Of a DNA stretch of 64,000 nucleotides, positions 16,169-23,729 are shown in pieces; the first letter of the stretch is position 1, and the number at the start of each line of letters is the position of its first letter. The notes beneath the pieces were generated by a model. It did no database searches. It was not told where the DNA came from and saw only the letters and a program-made list of their open reading frames with translations. The position numbers and the translations under genes are program-made. Source of the DNA: RPQJ01 sp963706535 (lineage in GTDB: Bacteria > Pseudomonadota > Gammaproteobacteria > Steroidobacterales > Steroidobacteraceae); the NCBI GenBank assembly GCA_963706535.1, contig CAVPMU010000009.1:62001-126000 (forward strand), read 5' to 3'.

Positions 16169-16518
16169 GCGCGCGAGCCAGTGCCGTCGCGGCCCCGAAG
16201 GCCGTGATGGTGGTGAGCAAGCTCGACCTGAATAAGCTCGAGAAGAACGCCGGCAAGGCCTGCGACCTGCTGGGCGCGATGGCCAACCGCTCGCGCCTGA
16301 TGATCATGTGCCAGCTCGCGGGCGGCGAGAAGTCGGTGGGCGAACTGCAGCCCTTGATCGGCCTGAGCCAGTCGGCGCTGTCACAGCACCTGGCCGTCCT
16401 GCGGCGCAAGCGCCTGGTGCGCACGCGCCGCGAGGGCCAGTCGATCTTCTACGCGCTCACCAGTGGCGAGGCCGCCTCGATCATGCAGACGCTGCACGAG
16501 CAGTTCTGCAAGCGATGA
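16165..16518 (+). CDS. ArsR/SmtB-family repressor of the sulfur cluster
   Basis: A 117-residue winged-helix regulator. Helices run through ACDLLGAMANRSRLMIMCQLAGGEKSVGELQPLIGLSQSALSQHLAVLRRKRLVRTRREGQSIFY (16258-16449), the canonical ArsR core. GTG 16165 overlaps the lbpA stop (GTGA); ATG 16207 is an alternative. Cysteines at KACDLL, IMCQLA and the end (QFCKR) could form a thiol or polysulfide switch as in BigR/SqrR/sHdrR-type sensors. That mechanism is inferred from their presence, not shown. It is the last gene of the cluster and probably controls it. Confidence 0.85.
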   Translation: MSARASAVAAPKAVMVVSKLDLNKLEKNAGKACDLLGAMANRSRLMIMCQLAGGEKSVGELQPLIGLSQSALSQHLAVLRRKRLVRTRREGQSIFYALTSGEAASIMQTLHEQFCKR

Positions 16519-16519
16519 C

Positions 16520-17704
16520 CTAGTACTGCAGCCTCGCCGCCACCGGCGCGTGGTCGGAAGGCCACAGGCCGAGGCCCTGCGGCCACGTCTTGTCCGCAAC
16601 CGATACCCCGAGCAGCCGAGCGTCCTTGACCTTCGTCGGCGCGGTCAGCGAGAAGATGCTGTCGATGCGCTCGTAGTGCGCCGACTCGTGGTTCGACAGG
16701 TCCTCGGCCTGACAGCACGAGTAGCCGACCAGCGGGCCACCCCTGGCTGTCCCGGTACCGGGTCGCAGCGTCCACACGTCGGTGAATCCGCTGCCCGCGA
16801 AGATCGCATAGGGCGGCGGCAGCGGGCCGACCGGCGTCGGCAAGGTCCCGGTGCCGTCACGTGGATCGGAATTGATGTCCCCCATCACCAGGGTCGTCGT
16901 GCCCGGCGCCGTCGGCAGCGCCAGCGCAGTCTGTGGCAGTTGCGCGGCGTGCAGCCGCTGCAGCACCCGGGTCGGCTCGCCGGCGGGGCCCGGCACGATC
17001 TGCCGTACCTCCAGGTGCGTGGCGAAGACGCGATACGGCTTGCCGGCCACCGCCAGGTCCACGGCCGTGAAGCCGCGCTCGATGGCGACCGGGCCGAGCG
17101 CCGTGACGATCGTGAACGGTTCGGGCAGGTAGTTGCAGCCCTCGAGCGACACTCGGCAGCCACTGAGTCCCACCGGCACCCGGGCCGCGGTCGGTGCAAC
17201 GTCGCTGCGCACCAGGATTGCGTCGCGGTCGAGCACCGTGAGATACGCGACGTAGCCGTCGATCACGAACGGCAGGCCCGCGATCGCGAAGTTCTGCACG
17301 CGGGCCCTGGTGACATAGCGGCCGCCGAGATTGCTCTCCGTGGCGGCCAGGAAGTCGACGAATGCCCCGGCGATGCGCTGGTTGCCGCAGCCTTCGGTGG
17401 CAGGCGTTCCGGGCAGGTCGGCGCAGGAATAGGCGAAGGCCTCGTTCAACGCGCGGACGTGCGGCGAGCGGTCGCGCACCAGCTTCGACAGTCGCTCGAG
17501 CCGTTCCGCGGGCAAGCTCGCCGCGACGTTCTCGAGTGCCGCGACGACCCGCGCACTCACCTGGTCGGGCGGCGCGGTGATCACCGGGGTGAGGTCGGTG
17601 CCGAGGTACCGGTTCTGCGTCATCAGGTCGATTTCTGCGGATGACGCGGTGCCTGCGAAGGCGAGCAGCAAGCCCGCCGCCAGCGACGATTTCCACGTTC
17701 TCAT
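16520..17704 (-). CDS. Secreted endonuclease/exonuclease/phosphatase-fold protein
   Basis: A 394-residue exported protein (signal peptide SLAAGLLLAFAGTASSA, mature start AEIDLMTQNRYLG). Features of the EEP superfamily are TQNRYLGTDL at the start, FATHLEVR, VMGDINSDPRDG and, at the C-terminus, GLWPSDHAPVAARL, which supply Asn, His-Leu, Asp-Asn and Asp-His active-site residues. One motif, DINSD rather than DFN, is slightly different. It may be a phosphodiesterase, nuclease or sphingomyelinase-like enzyme outside the cytoplasm; the substrate is unknown. Its stop is 1 base from the stop of the ArsR gene on the other strand. Confidence 0.8.
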   Translation of the reverse strand: MRTWKSSLAAGLLLAFAGTASSAEIDLMTQNRYLGTDLTPVITAPPDQVSARVVAALENVAASLPAERLERLSKLVRDRSPHVRALNEAFAYSCADLPGTPATEGCGNQRIAGAFVDFLAATESNLGGRYVTRARVQNFAIAGLPFVIDGYVAYLTVLDRDAILVRSDVAPTAARVPVGLSGCRVSLEGCNYLPEPFTIVTALGPVAIERGFTAVDLAVAGKPYRVFATHLEVRQIVPGPAGEPTRVLQRLHAAQLPQTALALPTAPGTTTLVMGDINSDPRDGTGTLPTPVGPLPPPYAIFAGSGFTDVWTLRPGTGTARGGPLVGYSCCQAEDLSNHESAHYERIDSIFSLTAPTKVKDARLLGVSVADKTWPQGLGLWPSDHAPVAARLQY

Positions 17705-17858
17705 CTTCCCCTCCGTCGCGGTCTCGTTCCGGCCGCATTGCGCGTGCGCCGAGCCCCGCCGCCGTGCAATGCGCAGTCAGGGACTTTACTTAATGGCCTG
17801 GCCGCGCCTGCGGGCTAAGCTCCGTTCGAGCGCCCAAGGCAGGGCGACCATTTCGAGG

Positions 17859-18962
17859 ATGGCCATGCACACATTCAGCCTGCGAACGTTTGGCGCACTG
17901 GCGCCGGCAACGATCCTGTTCGGTGCCGCCTTGCTGGCGGCACCCGCGCAGTCCGCCGACCTCGAGGCCGGCCGCAAGACCTTCGAGACCGTGTGCGCCG
18001 TATGCCACGGGCTCACGGGCAAGGCGGACCTCTCGAGCCCCACCGTGCAGGCGCTCGATCCCAAGCCCGCGGATCTCTCCGACCCGCTGTTCAACAGCCG
18101 CGAACCGGCCAGTGACTGGCACATCGTCGTCACGCACGGCGGCCCGGCGCTCGGCCTGTCCGCCATCATGCCGGCCCAGGGCACGGCGCTCTCCGGGGAG
18201 GAGATCGCGAACGTCGTCGCCTACGCGAAGACCCTCGCGCCGGGCAGCGACATGTACCCGCCCGGCGAACTCAATTTCTTCCTGCCCGTGCGCACCAAGA
18301 AGGCCTTCCCCGAGGACGAGATCGTGTGGAAGGGACGCCTGACGGAGCGCGACGACGGCGAGAACGTCATGCGCAACGTGATCGAGATCGAGAAGCGCTT
18401 CGGCAAGCGCTCGATGGGCGTGCTCGAGGTGATCCACGAGGACGACGGCGTCGACAACGAGATCACCAAGGTCGAGGCCGGCGTGAAGACCGTGCTGCAC
18501 TGGAGCATGCCGAAGCAGTCGATCCTCTCCGGCGCGCTGATCGTCGCGGTGCCGACCGACGACGAGGAATCCGAGGAGATCATCCCGTACCTCGCCTACG
18601 GCAAGCGGCTCTCCGACGAGTGGATCGTCCAGTCGAGCGCGCGGGTCATCGTGCCGGTGGACGACACCGACCAGGGCGAGGTCGAGCTCGCGGGCATCGT
18701 GCACTACGAGTGGTACCACCGGGCGCGCGCGATGTTCCCGGCGCTCGAGCTGACGGCGGCCGTGCCGTTCGACGCGGGCGACGACGACTCGGTGCAGTGG
18801 ACCGTCCTGCCGCAGGTGCGCCTCGGTCTCACGCGCGGCGGCCACGTGGCGCTCAACTTCGGCGTCGAGTTCCCGCTCAGCGACCAGTCCTACGACACGC
18901 GCTACCACATGACGCTGCTGTGGGACTTCGCCGACGGCAGCCTGTTCAAGGGCTGGAAGTAG
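17859..18962 (+). CDS. Cytochrome c fused to a beta-strand-rich, possibly outer-membrane barrel domain
   Basis: A 367-residue exported protein. The signal peptide (ending APAQSA) is followed by a class I cytochrome c domain of about 100 residues with CAVCHG and a likely axial Met in SAIMPAQGT. The remaining 230 residues alternate short hydrophobic strands with charged turns (VKTVLHWSMP, GALIVAVPTDDEESEEIIPYLAYG, VQSSARVIVPVDD, GHVALNFGVEFPLSD, RYHMTLLWDFADG). This looks like a small beta-barrel or beta-sandwich. It recalls fused porin-cytochromes such as Cyc2, although the barrel part is shorter and the last residue is Lys, not aromatic. ATG 17859 or 17865 both fit. Confidence 0.7.
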   Translation: MAMHTFSLRTFGALAPATILFGAALLAAPAQSADLEAGRKTFETVCAVCHGLTGKADLSSPTVQALDPKPADLSDPLFNSREPASDWHIVVTHGGPALGLSAIMPAQGTALSGEEIANVVAYAKTLAPGSDMYPPGELNFFLPVRTKKAFPEDEIVWKGRLTERDDGENVMRNVIEIEKRFGKRSMGVLEVIHEDDGVDNEITKVEAGVKTVLHWSMPKQSILSGALIVAVPTDDEESEEIIPYLAYGKRLSDEWIVQSSARVIVPVDDTDQGEVELAGIVHYEWYHRARAMFPALELTAAVPFDAGDDDSVQWTVLPQVRLGLTRGGHVALNFGVEFPLSDQSYDTRYHMTLLWDFADGSLFKGWK

Positions 18963-20231
18963 TCAGCGGGTCAGCCGGTACATCAGCAGCGCCGCGCGCT
19001 TGGTGAGCAGCGGCAGCGAGGCGAGGTCGACGAACTCGCCGGGGGCGTGGTCCTGGTCGCCCATCGCGCCGAGCCCGTCGAGGCAGGCAAGGCGTGGCCC
19101 GTCGCAGACGAAGGAGATGTCGCCCGCGCCGCGCTCGGCGGGATCCTGCGCGTGGATGGGCCCCGCGCCGAGGTCCCTGCTCACGGCGTCGAGGGTCGCG
19201 AGCAGCGCGAGGTTGGCATCGGTCGGCGCCATCGCCGGGTACTCCTGCTCCATCTCGAGCGTCGCGGAAGTGCGCGGCAGGCTGGCCGCGACGATCGCCG
19301 CCATCTTCTCGCGCGCCGACTCGAACTGCGCCTGCGTCAGGTAGCGCACGTCGCCCTCGACGCGCACCTCGCGCGGGATGACGTTGGTCTTGCCGAGCGC
19401 GGCGCCGGCCTTGTGCCCGCTGTCGTAGTTCACGTCGGTGCCGCCCACGATCACCGACGGGTTGTAGGTCAGGTTGGGCTCGCGGAGCTCCACCCGGAAG
19501 CGGTCCAGGATGCGGGCCGCTTCGAAGATGGCGCCGTAGCCGCGCTCCTCGCGGAAGATCAGGGACGAATGCGCCTGCTCGCCGCGCACGTGCAGGCGCC
19601 AGAAGCCGATGCCGCGGCGCCCGATCACCGCGACTCCCGGCGACGAGCCCTCGAACGCGAGTACCACGTCGCTGTCGCGGGCAGCCTCGATGAGCGCCGC
19701 GCGGCTCGCGAGCGGCAGCGTCCCCGGGTCCTCCTCGTCACCGGTGAAGACGACGGTGATGTGCCGGCCGTCGAGCGCGCCCACCGCGTGCATGGCGCGC
19801 AGGGCCTCGATCACCACCAGGTTGCCGCCCTTCATGTCGGACGCACCGCTGCCGTAGCCCCGGCTGCCCTCGCGCCGGAATCGCTCGCCCTGCAGCACGG
19901 TGTCGAGGTGGCCGATCAGCAGCAGGCGCCGGCCCTTGCCGCCGCGTCGCTCGGCGACGAAGTGACCGGCACGACCGACCCCGGCCGGCAGGTCGACCCA
20001 GCGGGCCGTGAACCCGAGGCGCTCGAGTTCCCGCGCGTAGATTTCCCCGGCCTTGCGCACGCCGGCGTGGTTCTCCGTAGCGCTCGCGATGTCGACGGTT
20101 TCCGCGAGAAGTGCAACCGCGCCCTCCTGGCGTTCATCGATCGCGCGCACGATGCGGCGCTCGACGGTGGAAAGTGCGACCGCCTGGCCGGCGGTGGCGA
20201 GCAGCACGAGGAGCAAGGCGAGACGGTGCAT
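18963..20231 (-). CDS. Exported M20-family metallopeptidase (glutamate carboxypeptidase-like)
   Basis: A 422-residue enzyme with a signal peptide (MHRLALLLVLLATAGQAVA). Zinc-ligand motifs of the M20 family are LIGHLDTVLQ (His, then catalytic Asp), SDMKGGNLV (bridging Asp), FTGDEEDPG (Glu-Glu catalytic base region) and AQDPAERGAGDISF. The dimerisation domain sits in the middle. It would cleave C-terminal amino acids or amide bonds in the periplasm. It converges with the cytochrome fusion gene, sharing only 1 base of gap. Confidence 0.87.
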   Translation of the reverse strand: MHRLALLLVLLATAGQAVALSTVERRIVRAIDERQEGAVALLAETVDIASATENHAGVRKAGEIYARELERLGFTARWVDLPAGVGRAGHFVAERRGGKGRRLLLIGHLDTVLQGERFRREGSRGYGSGASDMKGGNLVVIEALRAMHAVGALDGRHITVVFTGDEEDPGTLPLASRAALIEAARDSDVVLAFEGSSPGVAVIGRRGIGFWRLHVRGEQAHSSLIFREERGYGAIFEAARILDRFRVELREPNLTYNPSVIVGGTDVNYDSGHKAGAALGKTNVIPREVRVEGDVRYLTQAQFESAREKMAAIVAASLPRTSATLEMEQEYPAMAPTDANLALLATLDAVSRDLGAGPIHAQDPAERGAGDISFVCDGPRLACLDGLGAMGDQDHAPGEFVDLASLPLLTKRAALLMYRLTR

Positions 20232-20301
20232 GCGGAATTCCCTCGACGTATGCGCCGCACGTTATCACTCCCGCGTGCGGTGATGAACGCCGGCGGGCCG
20301 T

Positions 20302-20718
20302 TCAAGGCATCGGCGCCACCCGGAACAGCCACACGTGCGCCCAGCCGACGAAGACCACGTAGATGGCGAGTCCGCCGACGATCGCGATCACGTCGTTCAG
20401 CTTCGAGGCCGGCGCGCCCGGGATCGGGCGCGGCGCCCGCTTGGCGACCGAGATGCGGTCGAGCACGGCCCAGGCGAGGAACCCGCCGAACAGCAGCACG
20501 TCGGCCAGCGTGCCATTGGCGAGCAGGTGCGCGACGGCCCAGGCCTTGGTCGCGGTCAGCATCGGATGCTTCACCGCCGACCGGATGCGCCCGGGCAGGT
20601 AAGCCGCCAGCAGCAGCGGGAACACCGGCAGCATCAACAGCGCCGTGGCGTGCCGCAGCCAAACGGGCGGCTGGTAGAGGATCACGGGCTCCTGCCGCGC
20701 GAGGCCATAGCCCCACAC
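20302..20718 (-). pseudogene. nnrU: NnrU-family membrane protein, N-terminus missing at a deletion junction
   Basis: Encodes about 138 residues beginning inside the NnrU family at WGYGLARQEPVILYQPPVWLRHATALLM and running to the normal C-terminus (NDVIAIVGGLAIYVVFVGWAHVWLF). The first 50-60 residues that open NnrU proteins, with the first helix, are absent. Upstream of WGYGLAR the DNA belongs instead to the antiporter gene in another frame. NnrU is a membrane protein linked to nitrite/nitric oxide reduction or haem-copper enzyme function. Initiation at GTG 20718 would give a product lacking helix 1, likely non-functional. Confidence 0.75.
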
Positions 20719-22163
20719 GAGAGTCGCGCCGTGGCGACGTGCGCCGCCTCGAGCGCGATTCGCGACGAGCCCTCGCCGTAGACAGCCGCGAGGCCCACGG
20801 CCTCGGCGTTGCGGATCAGCTCCAGCCGGTGGTCGACCACGGTGACGGTCATGCCGAGTTCCGCCAGTCCGTTCGCGACCGACTCGCCGACCCGTCCGTA
20901 GCCGATCACGACGGCATCCGACTTCAGGCGACCGCCGCTCGCGCCGGGCACGGTCGCCCGTCCGAACAACCGGCGCAGGCCGGGGATTGCGTCGAGCAGG
21001 CGGCCCGTCGGCGCGGCGACAGCGAAGGCCGCGGGCGTCAGCAGGATGCTCAGGATCGAGGCGCCGAGCACGACGGTGTAGGTGGTGTGCGTGATGGCGT
21101 TCACGCCGAGGCCGGTCTTGGCGACGAGGTAATTGAGCTCGCCGACCGGCAGCATGCCGAGGCTGGTGTAGGCGGCGGTCCGCGCGTCGAGCCGGAACGG
21201 CAGCAGCGCCACGAGGGTGGCGAGCGGCTTCAACACCATCACCAGCGCGGCCATCCCGAGGATCGCCTGCCAGTGCTCGGCCATCAGGCGCACGTCCACC
21301 ATCATGCCGATGAAGACGAAGAAGATCATGGTGGTGAGGTCGCGGAACGGCACGATCTCGATCGTGAGGCGCTTGTCGTATTCGGACTCCGACAGCATCA
21401 GGCCCGCCATGAACGCACCCATCGCCGCCGAGAGGCCGAGGCCGGCGCTCAGTCCTGCGACACCGAACGCGATCAGGGCGACCAGCGCGGTGAACAGTTC
21501 CGGCACTTCGAGCCGCGCGACGTAGTCCATCAGCCTCGGCAGGTAGCGCAGCCCGACCCAGGCGCCGGCGGCGATGAAGGCGAGCGCGAGGCCGACCTTG
21601 AGCAGCACCGGGCCGATCACCTCGGCCGCGCTGCCGGAGCCGAGCGTGGCGAACTGCGGCAGCACCGCGACCAGCACGACGACCTGCAGGTCCTGCACGA
21701 TCGACATCGACAGCAGCAGGCGGCCGTGGCTCGAGCCGACCTCGCTGCGGTCGAGCAGGGTCTTCAGGATGACCATGGAGCTGCTCGCCGCGAGCACCGC
21801 GCCGAAGAACACGCCCTCGAAGCTGTCCCAGCCGAGCGCAGTCGCAATCAGCCAGCCGCCCAGGATCGTGAAGGCCACCTGCAGCAGGCTGCCGACGATG
21901 GCCGGGCCGCCGACGCGCGCGAGATCCCGCAGCGAGAACGCGATGCCGAGCGCGAACATCAGCAGCACCACGCCCACGTCGGCCAGCGCGGCGATCAGCT
22001 CGCGGTCGGCGACGAACCCGGGGGTGAAGGGTCCCACCACGATGCCCGCTGCGAGGTAGCCGATGATCGGCGACAGGCGCAGCCAGGAGGCGAGCACGCC
22101 CGCGCCGAAGGCGACCGCGACCGCCACCGTGAGGTTGACCATCAATGGCAGCGTGAAACCCAA
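20682..22163 (-). CDS. Kef-type (CPA2) cation/proton antiporter, C-terminus truncated
   Basis: A 493-residue protein with about 12 membrane helices in the CPA2 Na+/H+ or K+/H+ exchanger fold (RLSPIIGYLAAGIVVGP, AASSSMVILKTLLD, GLGLSAAMGAFMAGLML). It then begins a TrkA-N Rossmann domain: VVIGYGRVGESVANGLAELGMTVTVVD. After ALEAAHVATARL the normal continuation of the NAD-binding domain is lost and the frame reads 11 foreign residues (SCGAMASRGRSP) encoded by out-of-frame nnrU sequence. A full RCK domain would add roughly 80 or more residues. Transport may survive without the nucleotide-binding gate. Confidence 0.85.
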   Translation of the reverse strand: MGFTLPLMVNLTVAVAVAFGAGVLASWLRLSPIIGYLAAGIVVGPFTPGFVADRELIAALADVGVVLLMFALGIAFSLRDLARVGGPAIVGSLLQVAFTILGGWLIATALGWDSFEGVFFGAVLAASSSMVILKTLLDRSEVGSSHGRLLLSMSIVQDLQVVVLVAVLPQFATLGSGSAAEVIGPVLLKVGLALAFIAAGAWVGLRYLPRLMDYVARLEVPELFTALVALIAFGVAGLSAGLGLSAAMGAFMAGLMLSESEYDKRLTIEIVPFRDLTTMIFFVFIGMMVDVRLMAEHWQAILGMAALVMVLKPLATLVALLPFRLDARTAAYTSLGMLPVGELNYLVAKTGLGVNAITHTTYTVVLGASILSILLTPAAFAVAAPTGRLLDAIPGLRRLFGRATVPGASGGRLKSDAVVIGYGRVGESVANGLAELGMTVTVVDHRLELIRNAEAVGLAAVYGEGSSRIALEAAHVATARLSCGAMASRGRSP

Positions 22164-22167
22164 CGGT

Positions 22168-23118
22168 TCAGCTCTCCGCCACTGGCCGCATCCAGCGACG
22201 CACGACGTCGCTCCAGCGTCGCATCAGGTCGCCGGCGAAATCGGAGAACACGCGCACCTTCGCCGACTGGTGACCCGCGGACGGGTACACGAGCGAGATC
22301 GGTGGTCCGGGCAACACGTACTCCTGCAGGATGAGTTTCAGCTCGCCGCGCGCGAGGTATTCGGCGACCAGCAGGTCGCCAGTGTGCGTGATGCCGAGCC
22401 CGGCCGCAGCAGCGATCAGCGGACCTTCCACCGCGTTGAACTGCATCGCGAAGTGCAGCTTGAGGCGGCGCGCGGTGTAGGGCGGGGGAAAGGTCCAGTC
22501 GGGACTGCCACCGCCGGCCGGCGTCATGCCGAGCAGGCGATGGTCGCGCAGGTCGTCCGGCGTGCGTGGTTCGCCGCGGGCGGCCAGGTAACTCGGCGCG
22601 GCGCAGGTCACGACGTTGATCTGCGAGACGCGGCGGGCGACGAGCCCGGCCTGGCGCAGCGGGCCGACACGCAGGGCCACGTCCACGCGTTCCGCCACCA
22701 GGTCGACGATGCGGTCGTTCAAGCGGATGTCGAGGTCGATGTCGGGATAGCGGCGGGTGAACTCCGGCAGCGCCGGCAGCAGCAGGTAGCGTCCGAAGGC
22801 GACCGGCACGTCCACACGCAGCTGGCCTTGCGGCTTCAGGCGCGAACCGCGCAGGGTCTCCTCGGCGTCCGCCAGTTCCTCGAGGATGCGCCGGCTGCGC
22901 CGCAGGAAGTCGGCACCTTCGGCCGTCAGGCCCACCCGCCGCGTCGTGCGATTGAGCAGCCGTGCGCCGAGGTGCTTCTCGAGCGCCGCTACGTGCTCGC
23001 TGGCGGCGGCACGGGAGATGTCGAGCTCGTCGGCGGCCTGGGCGAACGATTCGCGCTCGGCGACCCGGTTGAAGACCCGCATGGCAAGGAGTTGGTCCAT
23101 CGCAGGATTGTTCGACAA
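22168..23118 (-). CDS. LysR-family transcriptional regulator
   Basis: A 316-residue LysR regulator of the CrgA/DsdC-like subgroup. The winged helix is MRVFNRVAERESFAQAADELDISRAAASEHVAALEKHLGARLLNRTTRRVGLT (22960-23100), followed by an effector-binding domain with GYLAAGE-like features. It may start at MSNNPAM or at MDQLLAM, six codons later. It ends 5 bases before the antiporter start on the same strand, so the two may be co-transcribed. It is divergent from the first microprotein gene, whose promoter it might control. Confidence 0.9.
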   Translation of the reverse strand: MSNNPAMDQLLAMRVFNRVAERESFAQAADELDISRAAASEHVAALEKHLGARLLNRTTRRVGLTAEGADFLRRSRRILEELADAEETLRGSRLKPQGQLRVDVPVAFGRYLLLPALPEFTRRYPDIDLDIRLNDRIVDLVAERVDVALRVGPLRQAGLVARRVSQINVVTCAAPSYLAARGEPRTPDDLRDHRLLGMTPAGGGSPDWTFPPPYTARRLKLHFAMQFNAVEGPLIAAAAGLGITHTGDLLVAEYLARGELKLILQEYVLPGPPISLVYPSAGHQSAKVRVFSDFAGDLMRRWSDVVRRWMRPVAES

Positions 23119-23208
23119 GGCCGAACAGAGAACAAGGACTATGGCTATTTTTCAAGTCAATCGCGGCGCCTATGCTGCCTCCCGCAAACACGCCAGGAGG
23201 ATCCAGCC

Positions 23209-23334
23209 ATGTTGAACTCTGCGAACCCGAATCGTTCCCTGGGCCTCGCGCTCGCCGCCAGCCTCGCCGCGGCCCTCGCGGTCATCGCCGTCACCCTGAC
23301 CCATGCACTGGACCGGGTGCAGCTCTATGTCTGA
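23209..23334 (+). CDS. Single-helix microprotein A, 41 aa
   Basis: Encodes 41 residues: a short polar start (MLNSANPNR), one hydrophobic helix (SLGLALAASLAAALAVIAVTL) and a conserved-looking tail THALDRVQLYV. A perfect AGGAGG (23195-23200) lies 8 bases before ATG. It shares length, topology and the pattern H-A-x4-Q-aromatic/aliphatic with microprotein B at 23582. This paralogy, together with a terminator-like hairpin after it, argues that the short frame is real. Similar single-helix peptides are often subunits or stabilisers of membrane complexes. No family recognised. Confidence 0.7.
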   Translation: MLNSANPNRSLGLALAASLAAALAVIAVTLTHALDRVQLYV

Positions 23335-23340
23335 GTGGCC

Positions 23341-23383
23341 GCCGCCCCGGTCTCGCGTTCGAGGCGTCCGGGACCGGGGCGGC
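23341..23383 (+). terminator. Hairpin after microprotein A
   Basis: GCCGCCCCGGTC (23341-23352) pairs perfectly with GACCGGGGCGGC (23372-23383) across a 19-base loop. It begins 7 bases past the microprotein A stop. No U-tract follows, so it may be an intrinsic terminator of the weak GC-rich type or an mRNA-stabilising stem. Confidence 0.55.
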
Positions 23384-23398
23384 GATACTTACAACAGA

Positions 23399-23426
23399 TT
23401 GAATATAAAAGACTTTTTAATAATAT
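23399..23426 (+). promoter_or_regulatory. Sigma-70-like promoter in an AT-rich island
   Basis: TTGAAT (23399-23404), 16-base spacer, TAATAT (23421-23426). The island from about 23388 to 23430 is by far the most AT-rich stretch locally. A second -10-like TAGAAT (23482-23487), in the context GCTAGAATGG, lies 95 bases before microprotein B and may be the nearer start. Confidence 0.5.
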
Positions 23427-23435
23427 TCGCGAAGC

Positions 23436-23449
23436 GTGACAGTCGTCAC
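23436..23449. promoter_or_regulatory. Palindromic operator candidate GTGAC-N4-GTCAC
   Basis: GTGAC AGTC GTCAC lies 10 bases after the -10 box of the AT-rich promoter. It is nested in a wider inverted pair (GCGAA at 23429-23433 and TTCGC at 23455-23459). The position suits a repressor or an early transcript stem-loop. Confidence 0.45.
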
Positions 23450-23521
23450 TCGTTTTCGCTGCACCGCAGCAAATCTGGGGCTAGAATGGCAGCCGTCAAT
23501 AAAGACAGGGGCGCGCCCGGT

Positions 23522-23558
23522 GAGGCCGCCAATGACGGTCCCCGCCGGAATCGGCCTC
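23522..23558 (+). other. Structured 5' leader of microprotein B
   Basis: GAGGCCG (23522-23528) pairs with CGGCCTC (23552-23558). The enclosed GC-rich loop can form an inner CGG/CCG stem. The outer stem ends 12 bases before the ribosome-binding site AAGGAGG (23571-23577). With a GGGGCGCGCCC self-complementary segment just upstream (around 23509-23519), the leader could be a folded regulatory element. No known riboswitch consensus was recognised. Confidence 0.4.
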
Positions 23559-23581
23559 CTGACGAGACCCAAGGAGGCATC

Positions 23582-23698
23582 ATGTTCACGCAGAAAGCCG
23601 CTTACCCCGCCGCCATGATCGTGTCGGTTGCCATCGCGGCCGCGATCGCGTTCACGGCACTGGCCCACGCCTACACCAACATGCAGTTCTTCTGGTAA
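23582..23698 (+). CDS. Single-helix microprotein B, 38 aa
   Basis: Encodes 38 residues: MFTQKAAYPA, a hydrophobic helix (AMIVSVAIAAAIAFTAL), and the tail AHAYTNMQFFW. A strong AAGGAGG lies 4 bases before the ATG. The tail aligns with that of microprotein A (L-T/A-H-A-L/Y-D/T-R/N-V/M-Q-L/F-Y/F-V/W), so the two are paralogues despite different helices. The His and the aromatic end sit at the membrane surface and could contact a haem or quinone protein (speculation). It has its own promoter candidates and a structured leader. No family recognised. Confidence 0.75.
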   Translation: MFTQKAAYPAAMIVSVAIAAAIAFTALAHAYTNMQFFW

Positions 23699-23729
23699 CC
23701 CCGCGGTCGGGGAGGGGTCCCGCGAGGTC

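Noticed and set aside
19047..22334. Plus-strand open frame of 1095 codons
   Set aside because: It is antisense to the M20 peptidase, NnrU and antiporter genes, is extremely His/Arg/Gln rich and has no motif. Long antisense frames are expected at this GC content.
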